Positions 40,058 to 47,732 of a stretch of DNA of 62,133 nt are shown here, piece by piece. The translations under genes and the position numbers were made by a program. The stretch is taken from positions 1 to 62,133 of the IMG/VR virus record IMGVR_UViG_3300046656_000360; one strand, 5' to 3'. Under the pieces are notes generated by a model, which saw only the letters and a list, made by a program, of their open reading frames with translations, did not search any database and was not told the DNA's origin. The first letter of the stretch is position 1, and each line of letters starts with the position of its first letter. Source of the DNA: a virus.

Positions 40058-41114
40058 CCGAGACCCAGGCGGCTTCGCAACTGAAGCCGGCAAACGTGTT
40101 CATGCGTTACTCGAGGAAGCTGGTGACGGTGAACCTGCTGTAGTTGAACAGTGGGTCACGACACAGATCGGTAGCGACGGCGAGGAACGCATCGTTGTCT
40201 ACGACCTCACGCGCATGGCTCACGCGCTCTGGCGTAAGAACCCAGGCGACCCCAATCCAGAGTTCGAACGTGACTTTGTCAAAGAACTGTTCGGTATACC
40301 TTTCAAGGGCGTAGTCGATCGGTTATCAGCGAAGTACATTCTAGACTACAAGACAACGGGCGGACTGCTCAAGTACGCGAAGACTCCGTTCAAGCTCAAG
40401 ACTGACGTGCAACGGCTTGTCTACTGGGCGGCGTATCCAGAGACCGAGTACTCGCTCTGGCTCACTGGCACCTTTGCTAACAGCGAGGGCGCGAAGAAGG
40501 ACCCAGATGCTATCCCCTACGAAGTCAGGGCATCACTGCTGCGTAACGAGCCGGCACGCGACACGGAAGCGTTCAAGCTGCATGTGCTCACGGCCGCCGA
40601 AGAGATTGCGAGCGTTGCACCTGGCACGGACCCAATGTCGTTCCCACTGCCAGACAACGCGCTCGCGTTCTGGGACTCACCGTGTAAGAAGTTCCCGCCT
40701 GACGGGTGCCCACACTACAAAACCTGTCACGCCAAGACGTCGAAGTTCTCGTTGAAAGTAAAGCCCGTGGAACTAGCTATCATCCCAGTAGACGTAAAAC
40801 AATCTCCAGAGTATCTCATCGAGAACCTCTACATTGACTGCTTCCCACTGTTCAAAACCGACGAACCAGTCGTGTTCGGGCACACATTCGTGCACAAGGC
40901 AGAGCGTGAAGTAGCGACCGACCGGGGGCTCGACCATGCGCTGCTCGCTGACTTCGCGAAGGGACCGCCAATGATCGCGATGGAACTTGTCGCTCAGCTC
41001 GAACTGATCGCGCCTATCAAGCACTTCTACCTCGAGACGAAAACGAACGAAGGTCGCGGAGTACTCAACCAACTGATGGGGCGTTCGCGCCAGGTCTACA
41101 AGGGAATGTTCTGA
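39978..41114 (+). CDS. Cas4/RecB-like PD-(D/E)XK nuclease with Cys cluster
   Basis: About 378 residues from MRPISASSIELWTMCRRRW (an ATG at 39942 is also open). The N-terminal ISASSIELWTMC and GKRVHALLEE, then GVVDRL...YILDYKTTGG (D...DxK) form the nuclease core. Cys residues in the N-terminal motif and a later CKKF...GCPHYKTC group could hold an iron-sulfur cluster as in Cas4/AddB. It probably functions in recombination. Confidence 0.75.
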   Translation: MRPISASSIELWTMCRRRWAFAYLADDRDPGGFATEAGKRVHALLEEAGDGEPAVVEQWVTTQIGSDGEERIVVYDLTRMAHALWRKNPGDPNPEFERDFVKELFGIPFKGVVDRLSAKYILDYKTTGGLLKYAKTPFKLKTDVQRLVYWAAYPETEYSLWLTGTFANSEGAKKDPDAIPYEVRASLLRNEPARDTEAFKLHVLTAAEEIASVAPGTDPMSFPLPDNALAFWDSPCKKFPPDGCPHYKTCHAKTSKFSLKVKPVELAIIPVDVKQSPEYLIENLYIDCFPLFKTDEPVVFGHTFVHKAEREVATDRGLDHALLADFAKGPPMIAMELVAQLELIAPIKHFYLETKTNEGRGVLNQLMGRSRQVYKGMF

Positions 41115-41188
41115 TGGAAACTATGATTGGCATGGTCGCAACTGGTGCAATGATCGTGGCTCTTGCTATTGCGTGGTTTAAATCATGA
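41114..41188 (+). CDS. Tiny membrane peptide, 24 residues
   Basis: METMIGMVATGAMIVALAIA plus a short tail. TGATG overlap upstream and ATGA overlap downstream support translation as an operon member. Confidence 0.35.
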   Translation: METMIGMVATGAMIVALAIAWFKS

Positions 41189-41418
41189 TGATCCGACTTA
41201 TCCTCGACAAGGCTGCGGACGAGTGCGTGCAGGAGCTCATGAAGCTCACGGCTGCCGAGAACGTAGGGACGGTGTTTCAAGAAGCGCTGACGATCTATCG
41301 AGCGGTAGTCCATGCGGGCGACGCGTTCGAGAAGGCGGCGGACGTGTTCGCGCGTCTCGGCAATGATCAACCTGACATCGAAGTGACAGAGCACGCCTAT
41401 GAAAACAATCCTGCTTGA
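41185..41418 (+). CDS. Hypothetical protein, 77 residues
   Basis: MMIRLILDKAADECVQELMK followed by further helices (TVFQEALTIYRAVVHAGDAF). The pattern is reminiscent of ribbon-helix-helix proteins but not decisive. Confidence 0.45.
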   Translation: MMIRLILDKAADECVQELMKLTAAENVGTVFQEALTIYRAVVHAGDAFEKAADVFARLGNDQPDIEVTEHAYENNPA

Positions 41419-42034
41419 TTGCGACGGCGTAGTTCTCAACCTCGCCGCGACGCTACACAAGTTCGTGCAGCGCATGCTCGCACGGAAGGTGCCACCGCCC
41501 GAGTCGTGGAAGTCTTACGACTTCAAGGATGCGATGGAACTCACGAAGAGTGAATGGGAGTTCATCAACAAGATGCTCGTCCGTAAGGATCGCATCGGGT
41601 ACCACATCCCGTTCTACCCGCAAGCACAGTCGTTCGTCGAGCATCTGGGGTTTGAGAACAAGGTCGTATTCACAACTGCGCCTTGGCGGGGCCTCGATCA
41701 CTGGGTAGAGGCGCGTTACGGAGTGCTCGATCACTTCCTCAATCGGCGCAACTATCGAATCGTGTTCACGCACGACAAGGATTTGATCGCGGGCGATTGG
41801 CTGATTGACGACAAGTGGGAGAACATGGAGAAGACGCCCGAACGCGGCGTGCTCTACCTGCAGCCGTGGAATACGAAGTTCTCAAACTTCGCCGCGTTCG
41901 TCGCTCAGAATTACACGGATGTTCTGGCGATCCTGGACGGTCATGTTGATGACGCTTCCACAATCACTCAGATTCAACCTCGTGGAAAAGAGAAGCCCTT
42001 TAAAAAAACGGTTGCGAAAGCGAAAAGGTTGTAA
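41399..42034 (+). CDS. HAD-type 5'(3')-deoxyribonucleotidase-like protein
   Basis: 211 residues. Motif I LLDCDGVV (DxDG), motif II VVFTTAPW, and GDWLIDDKWENM as motif IV place it with phage-encoded nucleotidases. It would salvage or balance dNMP pools alongside the diphosphohydrolase. The Lys-rich C-terminus overlaps the integrase start region. Confidence 0.7.
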   Translation: MKTILLDCDGVVLNLAATLHKFVQRMLARKVPPPESWKSYDFKDAMELTKSEWEFINKMLVRKDRIGYHIPFYPQAQSFVEHLGFENKVVFTTAPWRGLDHWVEARYGVLDHFLNRRNYRIVFTHDKDLIAGDWLIDDKWENMEKTPERGVLYLQPWNTKFSNFAAFVAQNYTDVLAILDGHVDDASTITQIQPRGKEKPFKKTVAKAKRL

Positions 42035-43091
42035 GGTCTGGACATTCTGGGGTTACGACTACCAGGGTGTAAGATACGAGACGACCACACATCAGACTGA
42101 CTTTGAAGCTGCACTCAATGCGGCCAAGACGATCGAACGTGAACGCGCCGCGGGTCCTGTTGCGAAGCCTGTAAAAGGCCCCTGCACCCTTGCTGGTGCG
42201 TTCGCGTTGCTCGCCGGTCACGACGTACTCAGCAACGCGCGCCCGAACACTGTGCGCTTCCACACGGACAGAGCGGCGCATCTCTTACGGTTATTGCCGA
42301 GTAACGTCGCCGACATCAATCTTGATGCTTACACGATCGCACGTCTCGGCGAGGGCGCAGACCGACACACGATCCAGAAGGAACATCGTGTGCTCAGGCA
42401 AGCTCTACGCCTCGCCGGCTACGACGTAAGCAAATACAAGGTTGCTGGGTTCGTGAACAGTAAGCACTTCTATACGCCTGGTGACTCGTGGCTTGAGGAA
42501 GTCGTGCACATTTTCGCGTTGCTTGACGAGCTCGACCCGACCCGCCGCGACGACGTTCTAGCCTACGTCAATACGGGCTTGCGTCGCCGTGAGCTGCTCA
42601 CGATTACTCGCGGCCGTGTGAACCTGACCAAGCGTGAGCTCTACGTCGACGAGCTCGACAGGATCACGCTCAAGACGACAGGCGCCAAGCGTGTTTTGCC
42701 CCTGAACGATGTGATGGTCTCGGTACTGACGCGACGCACGGACGGTTTCAGTGAGTGGCATAGCGGTAATCGCGACATCAACGCTGCTTGGAAGCGTGCC
42801 AGAGCCAAGTTAGTAGCAGCTGACGCCGACCTCGACGAGACGTTACCGGCAAGGCTCACGTTCAACGACCTTCGCCGAACGTTCTGTAGTCTGATGCGTA
42901 ATGCTGGTGTGAGTTTCGAGGATTGTGCCGATTTGTTAGGGCACGAGGACATCACGATGGTCCGCCAGGTCTACGGGCGCGCTGCGTCCAAGACCCTCAA
43001 GGCTGCGATCGCGAAGATGCCGAGCATGAGTTATGATCCAGGAAATACTCGATCGACTTGCGAAGTTGGAAGCGCAGCCCCGGCTCCCTGA
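41949..43091 (+). CDS. int: Tyrosine integrase
   Basis: About 380 residues; the start is uncertain (ATG at 41943 or 41949, or a later TTG near 42010). The catalytic domain shows NTGLRRRELLTIT (Arg I), the beta-hairpin Lys (LKTTGAKRVLPL), LTFNDLRRTFCSL (box II) and LLGHEDITMVRQVYGRA with the nucleophile Tyr. In box II the usual His of HxxR is Asn. It acts with the downstream excisionase in lysogeny. Confidence 0.82.
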   Translation: MTLPQSLRFNLVEKRSPLKKRLRKRKGCKVWTFWGYDYQGVRYETTTHQTDFEAALNAAKTIERERAAGPVAKPVKGPCTLAGAFALLAGHDVLSNARPNTVRFHTDRAAHLLRLLPSNVADINLDAYTIARLGEGADRHTIQKEHRVLRQALRLAGYDVSKYKVAGFVNSKHFYTPGDSWLEEVVHIFALLDELDPTRRDDVLAYVNTGLRRRELLTITRGRVNLTKRELYVDELDRITLKTTGAKRVLPLNDVMVSVLTRRTDGFSEWHSGNRDINAAWKRARAKLVAADADLDETLPARLTFNDLRRTFCSLMRNAGVSFEDCADLLGHEDITMVRQVYGRAASKTLKAAIAKMPSMSYDPGNTRSTCEVGSAAPAP

Positions 43092-43245
43092 GCTGCTGAC
43101 AGTCAATGAACTCGCGGCGTTGCTCAAGACGAGCCCCGCCGCGATTCGGCTCAGGCATTCGCGTGGGAAGTTGCCGGCACCTATCGGCGTGGGCAAGAAA
43201 CTGATGTGGCGCGCAAGCGACGTGGCTGGGTGGCTGGCGCGATGA
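43033..43245 (+). CDS. xis: Excisionase/AlpA-like HTH protein
   Basis: 70 residues. LPELLTVNELAALLKTSPAA ... IRLRHSRGKLPAPIGVGKK ... WRASDVAGWL is the winged helix-turn-helix pattern of excisionase/AlpA proteins. It overlaps the integrase 3' end, the usual linkage. Confidence 0.75.
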   Translation: MIQEILDRLAKLEAQPRLPELLTVNELAALLKTSPAAIRLRHSRGKLPAPIGVGKKLMWRASDVAGWLAR

Positions 43246-43418
43246 GTTGTCAAGCGTTTTCGTTCGAGACACTTACGCCCGAACAGCAGGAGGCTTTCGC
43301 GCGCGCCCTAGCAGAGTTGCTTTGCGCCGTCGCCATAAAAAAGTACGCTGAGAAATATGAGAGCAGCACACCTTCTTCCGCCGCCAGGGACGCTAGCTTG
43401 CCTGTACGGGCGACGTAG
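43242..43418 (+). CDS. Hypothetical protein, 58 residues
   Basis: MSCQAFSFETLTPEQQEAFA; helical with a Ser/Ala-rich tail that overlaps the serine recombinase start in another frame. Coupled to the excisionase gene by ATGA. Confidence 0.4.
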   Translation: MSCQAFSFETLTPEQQEAFARALAELLCAVAIKKYAEKYESSTPSSAARDASLPVRAT

Positions 43419-45039
43419 CAAAGACGAGGGGCAAGAAGACTCTCTCGACGTCCAGCACAACGGCGGAACAGCTTTTTGTGCTGAACAGGAATACAAGGTC
43501 GTACTTGAGATCGCAGACGACGGCATTTCCCGCGCCGAATTCGTCAAGCGTCATGGCCTGAACAAACTTGTGGTCGCCGCCAAACGGGGCGAGTTCAAGG
43601 TTCTAGTTGTTCGAGACAGCAGCCGACTTGGCGGAGACATGGTCAGAACCGCAGCGCTTCTCCAAGAGTTGCGCGAGTGCGGTTGCCAAGTCGTCTATTA
43701 TCGCACAAAGCAAGTCGTCGAGCTGGCCACGGCACAGGATCGGTTGATCGTCCACGTTCTTGGATACAAGGACGAAGCCGAACGGGAGACGACAAGCGAC
43801 CGTACACGCGAGCACCTGCAAGACAAAGCAAAACAAGGTCTTGCCACTTGCGGTGCTCCGTACGGGTACCAGACGATCGACAAGCAGTTTGTTGTGCGAG
43901 AGGATGAAGCGCTGATTGTGCGGCGAATCTTCTCGTCCTACGCTAATGGCGCAGGTCTGCGGGAGATCGCGCACGAGCTCAACGCACAGCACATAGCACC
44001 CCCCAATCGTCGCGGTGAACAATCAGCGGCGCTGTGGTCGAGGCAAACGGTGCGTGGACTGCTCACACGAGAGCGTTATATCGGACGGCTCGTTCGTGGA
44101 AAGACGCAGGACATGTACCGGGGAGGTACGAAGGTACGCGTACGTCTCGATGCGTCTGAGCACGTGGTCAATCCCATCCCGGCTATCATCTCTCAGGATT
44201 TGTGGGACGCGGTTGCAGCGCGGCTCGCTCGAAACCCTCGATACGGAAATGCGGTTAGCCGTAAGGGCCACGCGCCCAAGTACTTGCTCGTCGGGCTCGC
44301 TCGGTGTGCGACCTGTGGCGGCCCCATTTACGGGAGCAAGCGCATTTATCGCAGCAAGCGCGACAACCTCTCGTACATCTGCGGTCGCTATAGGGATCAC
44401 GGCAAAGCTGCATGCACGAACAATGCGATCGTCGACATGAAGGGGGTTGACGGGCAGTTGGCTCTTGCTGTGCAGAACGCACTTGCACCCTCGGTGGTGA
44501 GCTCATGTTTTGGCATGCTACGTGAGATTCTCGCGAAACGTATTGACAAGGCGCCCGATGAACGAGCGGTCCTCGAGCTCGAGGCGAAGAAGCTCAAGCA
44601 AGAGCTAGGCCGCCTCGCTGCAGCTCTCGCGGCGACTGACAGCGCCGATGCCCTGGTGACTGCCATCACGGAACGTAACGCGCGTCTCAAAGCGGTTGAG
44701 CAACAGCTAGCCGTGGCCCCTGCTGCTGCGGAACTTGCCCTGTCGAGCCTCGACGAACTCGAGGCGCTAGCACAGGCCCAAGTGACTCAGCTTGTGGACG
44801 CGTTTTCAACGGAACCGCAACTGGCGCGGAAAGTCCTGCAGACGCTGCTAGTCGGGCAAATGCAGCTTTCGCGTGAGGGCTTGACAGCTCAAGTCAGCCC
44901 AGCGGCACTCTTGGGCGATCCCGACTGTGACGCTCGCCGCCCGCCGAGGAGCACAGACGGGAAAGACCTGTGGTCGGTTATCCGCCCAGAGGACGTTCCC
45001 GTTGTGCATCTGCGCGTACCCCTACGGCACGTGGCTTGA
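43357..45039 (+). CDS. Large serine recombinase
   Basis: 560 residues. The catalytic domain has YGRRSKDEGQEDSLDVQ with the nucleophile Ser, DDGISRAEF and DSSRLGGD. A recombinase domain (APYGYQT..., VRRIF) follows, then a zinc ribbon CATCGG...CGRYRDHGKAAC, then a coiled coil (EAKKLKQELGRLAAALAATD). It is complete, so the phage has two intact site-specific recombinases in tandem. Confidence 0.85.
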   Translation: MRAAHLLPPPGTLACLYGRRSKDEGQEDSLDVQHNGGTAFCAEQEYKVVLEIADDGISRAEFVKRHGLNKLVVAAKRGEFKVLVVRDSSRLGGDMVRTAALLQELRECGCQVVYYRTKQVVELATAQDRLIVHVLGYKDEAERETTSDRTREHLQDKAKQGLATCGAPYGYQTIDKQFVVREDEALIVRRIFSSYANGAGLREIAHELNAQHIAPPNRRGEQSAALWSRQTVRGLLTRERYIGRLVRGKTQDMYRGGTKVRVRLDASEHVVNPIPAIISQDLWDAVAARLARNPRYGNAVSRKGHAPKYLLVGLARCATCGGPIYGSKRIYRSKRDNLSYICGRYRDHGKAACTNNAIVDMKGVDGQLALAVQNALAPSVVSSCFGMLREILAKRIDKAPDERAVLELEAKKLKQELGRLAAALAATDSADALVTAITERNARLKAVEQQLAVAPAAAELALSSLDELEALAQAQVTQLVDAFSTEPQLARKVLQTLLVGQMQLSREGLTAQVSPAALLGDPDCDARRPPRSTDGKDLWSVIRPEDVPVVHLRVPLRHVA

Positions 45040-45258
45040 AAGGAACTTGCCCAGCAGCGACCACGCTCCTAGCACTCGCTCGTGGTCCTTGACCTGAAGG
45101 TACAGCGTCTTGGCACCGGTCGTGTGGAACACGCCCTTGTACGCACCGAAGAGAGGGCGATGAGGATGGTTGCCGTCGTTCCAGATCTCAGCCTCAGCGA
45201 TGACGACTCGGCGTGTGTCGTCGCCGAAGGGCCAGAGCTCAATCGTGATCTTGAGCAC
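45022..45258 (-). CDS. Hypothetical protein, 78 residues
   Basis: From GTG at 45258 preceded by GGAGG (MLKITIELWPFGDDTRRVV). Beta-rich with FHTTGAKTLYLQVKD. It resembles small phage proteins of the immunoglobulin-like type only in general form. It converges on the serine recombinase with an 18-base overlap. Confidence 0.5.
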   Translation of the reverse strand: MLKITIELWPFGDDTRRVVIAEAEIWNDGNHPHRPLFGAYKGVFHTTGAKTLYLQVKDHERVLGAWSLLGKFLSSHVP

Positions 45259-45529
45259 GTCTCGCCTCCTCCCATATCGCAACAGCCGCGCGTGCTGCAT
45301 CTCGCACAGAAAGCTCGGGCGGGTCTTCTTGATCGCCCCCGTAGCACGAGCACTTGCCCTCGAGATGCCCGACCGACCCAAGTACCATACGCAGATCGCA
45401 CTCCCTGTGACGGGCGATGCAAGCCCATCCGCCTGGCTCGAGGCAATAGCTCATGTGCCCGTACTCGGACGGCGCAAAGGACTCGCCGCAGTGATGGCAG
45501 AGAAGACCGAGCCCTCGACGCTTATTCAT
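45239..45529 (-). CDS. Zinc-binding protein, about 96 residues
   Basis: MNKRRGLGLLCHHCGESFAP, then YCLEPGG, CIARHREC, and CSCYGG: several CxxC/CxxH pairs suggest one or two metal sites. A helical acidic end follows. Confidence 0.5.
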   Translation of the reverse strand: MNKRRGLGLLCHHCGESFAPSEYGHMSYCLEPGGWACIARHRECDLRMVLGSVGHLEGKCSCYGGDQEDPPELSVRDAARAAVAIWEEARRAQDHD

Positions 45530-45836
45530 GCTCAAACCTGCGCTCGTACTCAGCCATCTTCGCCCTGTGCCTACGCTTGCGTCGACGTGAGAAGTACTCA
45601 CCGACTGCCAGCGTCAGCACGAAGTAGAAGAACGAGCCCACATACAAGCCCCGCCACGACACACCCAAGTAATCGTGCGCCTGCTGAAACACGAAAGTCG
45701 TCACCCAGAAGATACCGGCAGCCCAAAGTGGAAGCCGTCGCACTTCCTCGAACATGAGCGTGGCCGCCTGCATAACTACCGAGACGGCGACAATCGCCCC
45801 ACAGTAGAAGGCATACGAGACCTCTGTCACGCCCAC
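45522..45836 (-). CDS. Membrane protein, 104 residues
   Basis: MGVTEVSYAFYCGAIVAVSV, three hydrophobic segments (about 8-28, 36-52, 65-82) and a very basic cytoplasmic tail (SRRRKRRHRAK). A holin-like topology, but function is unknown. Confidence 0.5.
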   Translation of the reverse strand: MGVTEVSYAFYCGAIVAVSVVMQAATLMFEEVRRLPLWAAGIFWVTTFVFQQAHDYLGVSWRGLYVGSFFYFVLTLAVGEYFSRRRKRRHRAKMAEYERRFEHE

Positions 45837-46030
45837 AGCTCCCCGTGCTTACTCGCGTCGAGCACACGTCGCATGTTCGGGAACATTTCCTGGAGAACTG
45901 CGCGCGCCTCCTCAATCGTAGCGAAAAACACAGTCGGCTGTGAGTTCGTCATCGACTTCTCGAAAAACTCCACGTGTAGGAGCTTGAACCCGTCACTCGT
46001 CTTCTGGATCAGCGCAATCTCGATTGACAT
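45827..46030 (-). CDS. Hypothetical protein, 67 residues
   Basis: MSIEIALIQKTSDGFKLLHV; small alpha/beta fold with FFATIEEARAVLQEMFP. A start at 46126 would pass through the terminator hairpin region and is less likely. Confidence 0.45.
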   Translation of the reverse strand: MSIEIALIQKTSDGFKLLHVEFFEKSMTNSQPTVFFATIEEARAVLQEMFPNMRRVLDASKHGELWA

Positions 46031-46059
46031 GTTCTTGTCCTCGTGCTCGCATCGCCCGT

Positions 46060-46101
46060 CCCGAGTGACGAGCTGGGGGGACTCGTCACTCGGGTGTTTT
46101 T
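46060..46101 (+). terminator. Plus-strand intrinsic terminator inside the leftward cluster
   Basis: CCCGAGTGACGAG pairs perfectly with CTCGTCACTCGGG around TGGGGGGA, followed by TGTTTTT. Only the plus orientation has a T-run, so it would stop rightward transcripts coming from the recombinase genes. Confidence 0.85.
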
Positions 46102-46103
46102 CC

Positions 46104-46493
46104 TCACATCCCGACTTCCGCCTCAATCTCGCGCATCAACTCGGCGAGCCTGATCAAGCCGATGCGCATCGCGATCCGCCGCAGTTGTTCCTTCGCGTCG
46201 ACGCTTGGGGGTTGCGCTTTCGGCGCGATAGCAGCGATCGCCTCACGTGCAGTGACGCGTCTCGGGTACTTCCGCTTCTTCTTCGTCGCCCTCGTCTTCT
46301 TCTTAGGCCCCCCCACGGCTGCCTTGAAGCCAAGGTTCTCGTCATGCCTGATCTGGTAGACGCGCGCCTTCGACAGAGGAAAGCCCGCAGCATTCGTGGC
46401 TGTCAGCATTTCATCTATCGTGAGATCGGGCGGGAGCTGGCGAATGAAATCAGAGCCCGGTCGCCCCGTGAGCTTGGGTGCCGACTCAGCCAT
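46104..46493 (-). CDS. Lys-rich putative DNA-binding protein, 129 residues
   Basis: MAESAPKLTGRPGSDFIRQL; residues about 15-60 look like a short helix-turn-helix domain (TIDEMLTATNAAGFPLSKAR), then a strongly basic linker (GPKKKTRATKKKRKYPRR) and a helical end. It probably binds DNA and could be a regulator. Confidence 0.5.
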   Translation of the reverse strand: MAESAPKLTGRPGSDFIRQLPPDLTIDEMLTATNAAGFPLSKARVYQIRHDENLGFKAAVGGPKKKTRATKKKRKYPRRVTAREAIAAIAPKAQPPSVDAKEQLRRIAMRIGLIRLAELMREIEAEVGM

Positions 46494-46809
46494 CGAAACC
46501 GACCAAGAACTCTTTGAGCCGCTGACGTGTTGTCGGCCTGCACGACTCTTGGAACCCAGCCAACACACGGTAGATCGTGAGGGGTGCCATCTCGAGTTGT
46601 TCTGAGAGCCAAGGCATCCCGTAGTGGTCGATGATCTTATGGATCACGTCTTTGCTCTTGTCGTTGAGCTTGAGTTCGAGCGCGCGGTTCTTCCGCCCGC
46701 GTGAGTACTCAGAGAGCAACTGAGTCTTGAAGCGCTTCTGTGCCTCGTTGTCAGGGGCCTTAGCGATAGCTAGTGGTTGTTGTTTACGAGCTGCTGATTG
46801 TTGTGCCAT
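46486..46809 (-). CDS. HTH-like regulator, 107 residues
   Basis: MAQQSAARKQQPLAIAKAPD; the C-terminal half (LSEQLEMAPLTIYRVLAGF ... TTRQRLKEFL) has the spacing of a lambda-repressor-like helix-turn-helix. The N-terminus is basic. Placed in the leftward cluster, it may control lysogeny genes. Confidence 0.5.
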   Translation of the reverse strand: MAQQSAARKQQPLAIAKAPDNEAQKRFKTQLLSEYSRGRKNRALELKLNDKSKDVIHKIIDHYGMPWLSEQLEMAPLTIYRVLAGFQESCRPTTRQRLKEFLVGFDG

Positions 46810-46834
46810 TACGATGTTCCTTGTTCCTTAGCGT

Positions 46835-47059
46835 TCATAAACCGTTCGCGATCATCTGGTCCTCAATGTAGCTACTGAGCAGCCCCTTCGCCCGTACGAT
46901 CGCGTCGGGACCGTTCGCGTCGAGCACACTGTAAGCCATATCGATGATGGTCAGCGCTACCTGCAAGTCCTCTTTAGCTCGCAGTGCTATACGTAGCTCA
47001 CGCTCGAGTTGAGAGTTACGTGTTGCGAGTTCTACGTACTTGGAGTCGAGCTCGGTCAC
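46835..47059 (-). CDS. Coiled-coil protein, 74 residues
   Basis: From GTG at 47059, overlapping the previous stop (MTELDSKYVELATRNSQLER). Long heptad helix, then a second helix (AIVRAKGLLSSYIEDQ). Confidence 0.45.
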   Translation of the reverse strand: MTELDSKYVELATRNSQLERELRIALRAKEDLQVALTIIDMAYSVLDANGPDAIVRAKGLLSSYIEDQMIANGL

Positions 47060-47280
47060 AGCTTCACTGCCTTTAGTACCTTGTTCGAGATCGGCAGTCC
47101 GATCATGAACGCGAGCGCGCATATAAGGCGAGACGCGTTGTGTTCACTCAGTTCGATGTGCTGCATCTGATTGAGGTGAGTCACGCTCAGCATGATCGTG
47201 TCGCCTGGTGAGACACGTCTTACTTGTACCGGCCCGTCCATGCCTGCGCGCATCAGTGCTTGTTTGAACGGACTAGACAT
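47056..47280 (-). CDS. Hypothetical protein, 74 residues
   Basis: MSSPFKQALMRAGMDGPVQV; a small domain with beta strands (DTIMLSVTHL) and helices. Coupled to both neighbours. Confidence 0.45.
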   Translation of the reverse strand: MSSPFKQALMRAGMDGPVQVRRVSPGDTIMLSVTHLNQMQHIELSEHNASRLICALAFMIGLPISNKVLKAVKL

Positions 47281-47639
47281 CAGCACTCGTGCCCCTGCCT
47301 CACGTCTACCTTGCCTTCGCCCCAACGATACAGCGCACGAAAACTAGGCGCGGCCATGAACGCCAGACTGTGAGCGTGAGTCGCTTCTGGGAACGTCTGC
47401 TCGATGAACGAGCGGGCCTCACGCTCAGAGCTACGAGTTACGTAATAGGGAGACAAGCCGCCCTTATGAAGGTAGCCATAGACTCGCCAGTCGTCCTTAT
47501 CCTGAAACACAGCGAGATACATATAACCCGCAGCTATCTTCAGAGTCTTGAGTGCCGCAACCCATTCCCAGTCGTCGTCCGAGATTCCTTCCGGTCTGTC
47601 GATCGCGTGAACCTGAAGCTCCAGCTGTATCGTCTTCAT
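47280..47639 (-). CDS. Hypothetical protein, 119 residues
   Basis: MKTIQLELQVHAIDRPEGIS; alpha/beta with LKIAAGYMYLAVFQDKDDWR and YYVTRSSEREARSFIEQ. First gene of the leftward cluster, divergent from rsr with about 70 bases between. No family is recognised. Confidence 0.5.
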   Translation of the reverse strand: MKTIQLELQVHAIDRPEGISDDDWEWVAALKTLKIAAGYMYLAVFQDKDDWRVYGYLHKGGLSPYYVTRSSEREARSFIEQTFPEATHAHSLAFMAAPSFRALYRWGEGKVDVRQGHEC

Positions 47640-47712
47640 GAGGTGTGACTTTACCGAATTTCTTTTCTGTGGGAACCCATACGAAAAAGATTGCGCGCAC
47701 TCTGTAGGTGTC

Positions 47713-47732
47713 CCACGATGGGGGCATCGTGG
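47713..47732 (+). promoter_or_regulatory. Hairpin sequestering the rsr start
   Basis: CCACGAT pairs with ATCGTGG around a GGGGGC loop. The loop is the only good Shine-Dalgarno candidate and the GTG at 47729 lies in the 3' arm, so folding could control Ro60 synthesis. Confidence 0.55.

Noticed and set aside
47640-47665. A fifth Y RNA upstream of rsr because of TTTACCGAATTTCT, which resembles the 5' side of Y RNA 1
   Set aside because: No matching 3' strand or ACTCG block follows; it may be a promoter or spacer similarity.
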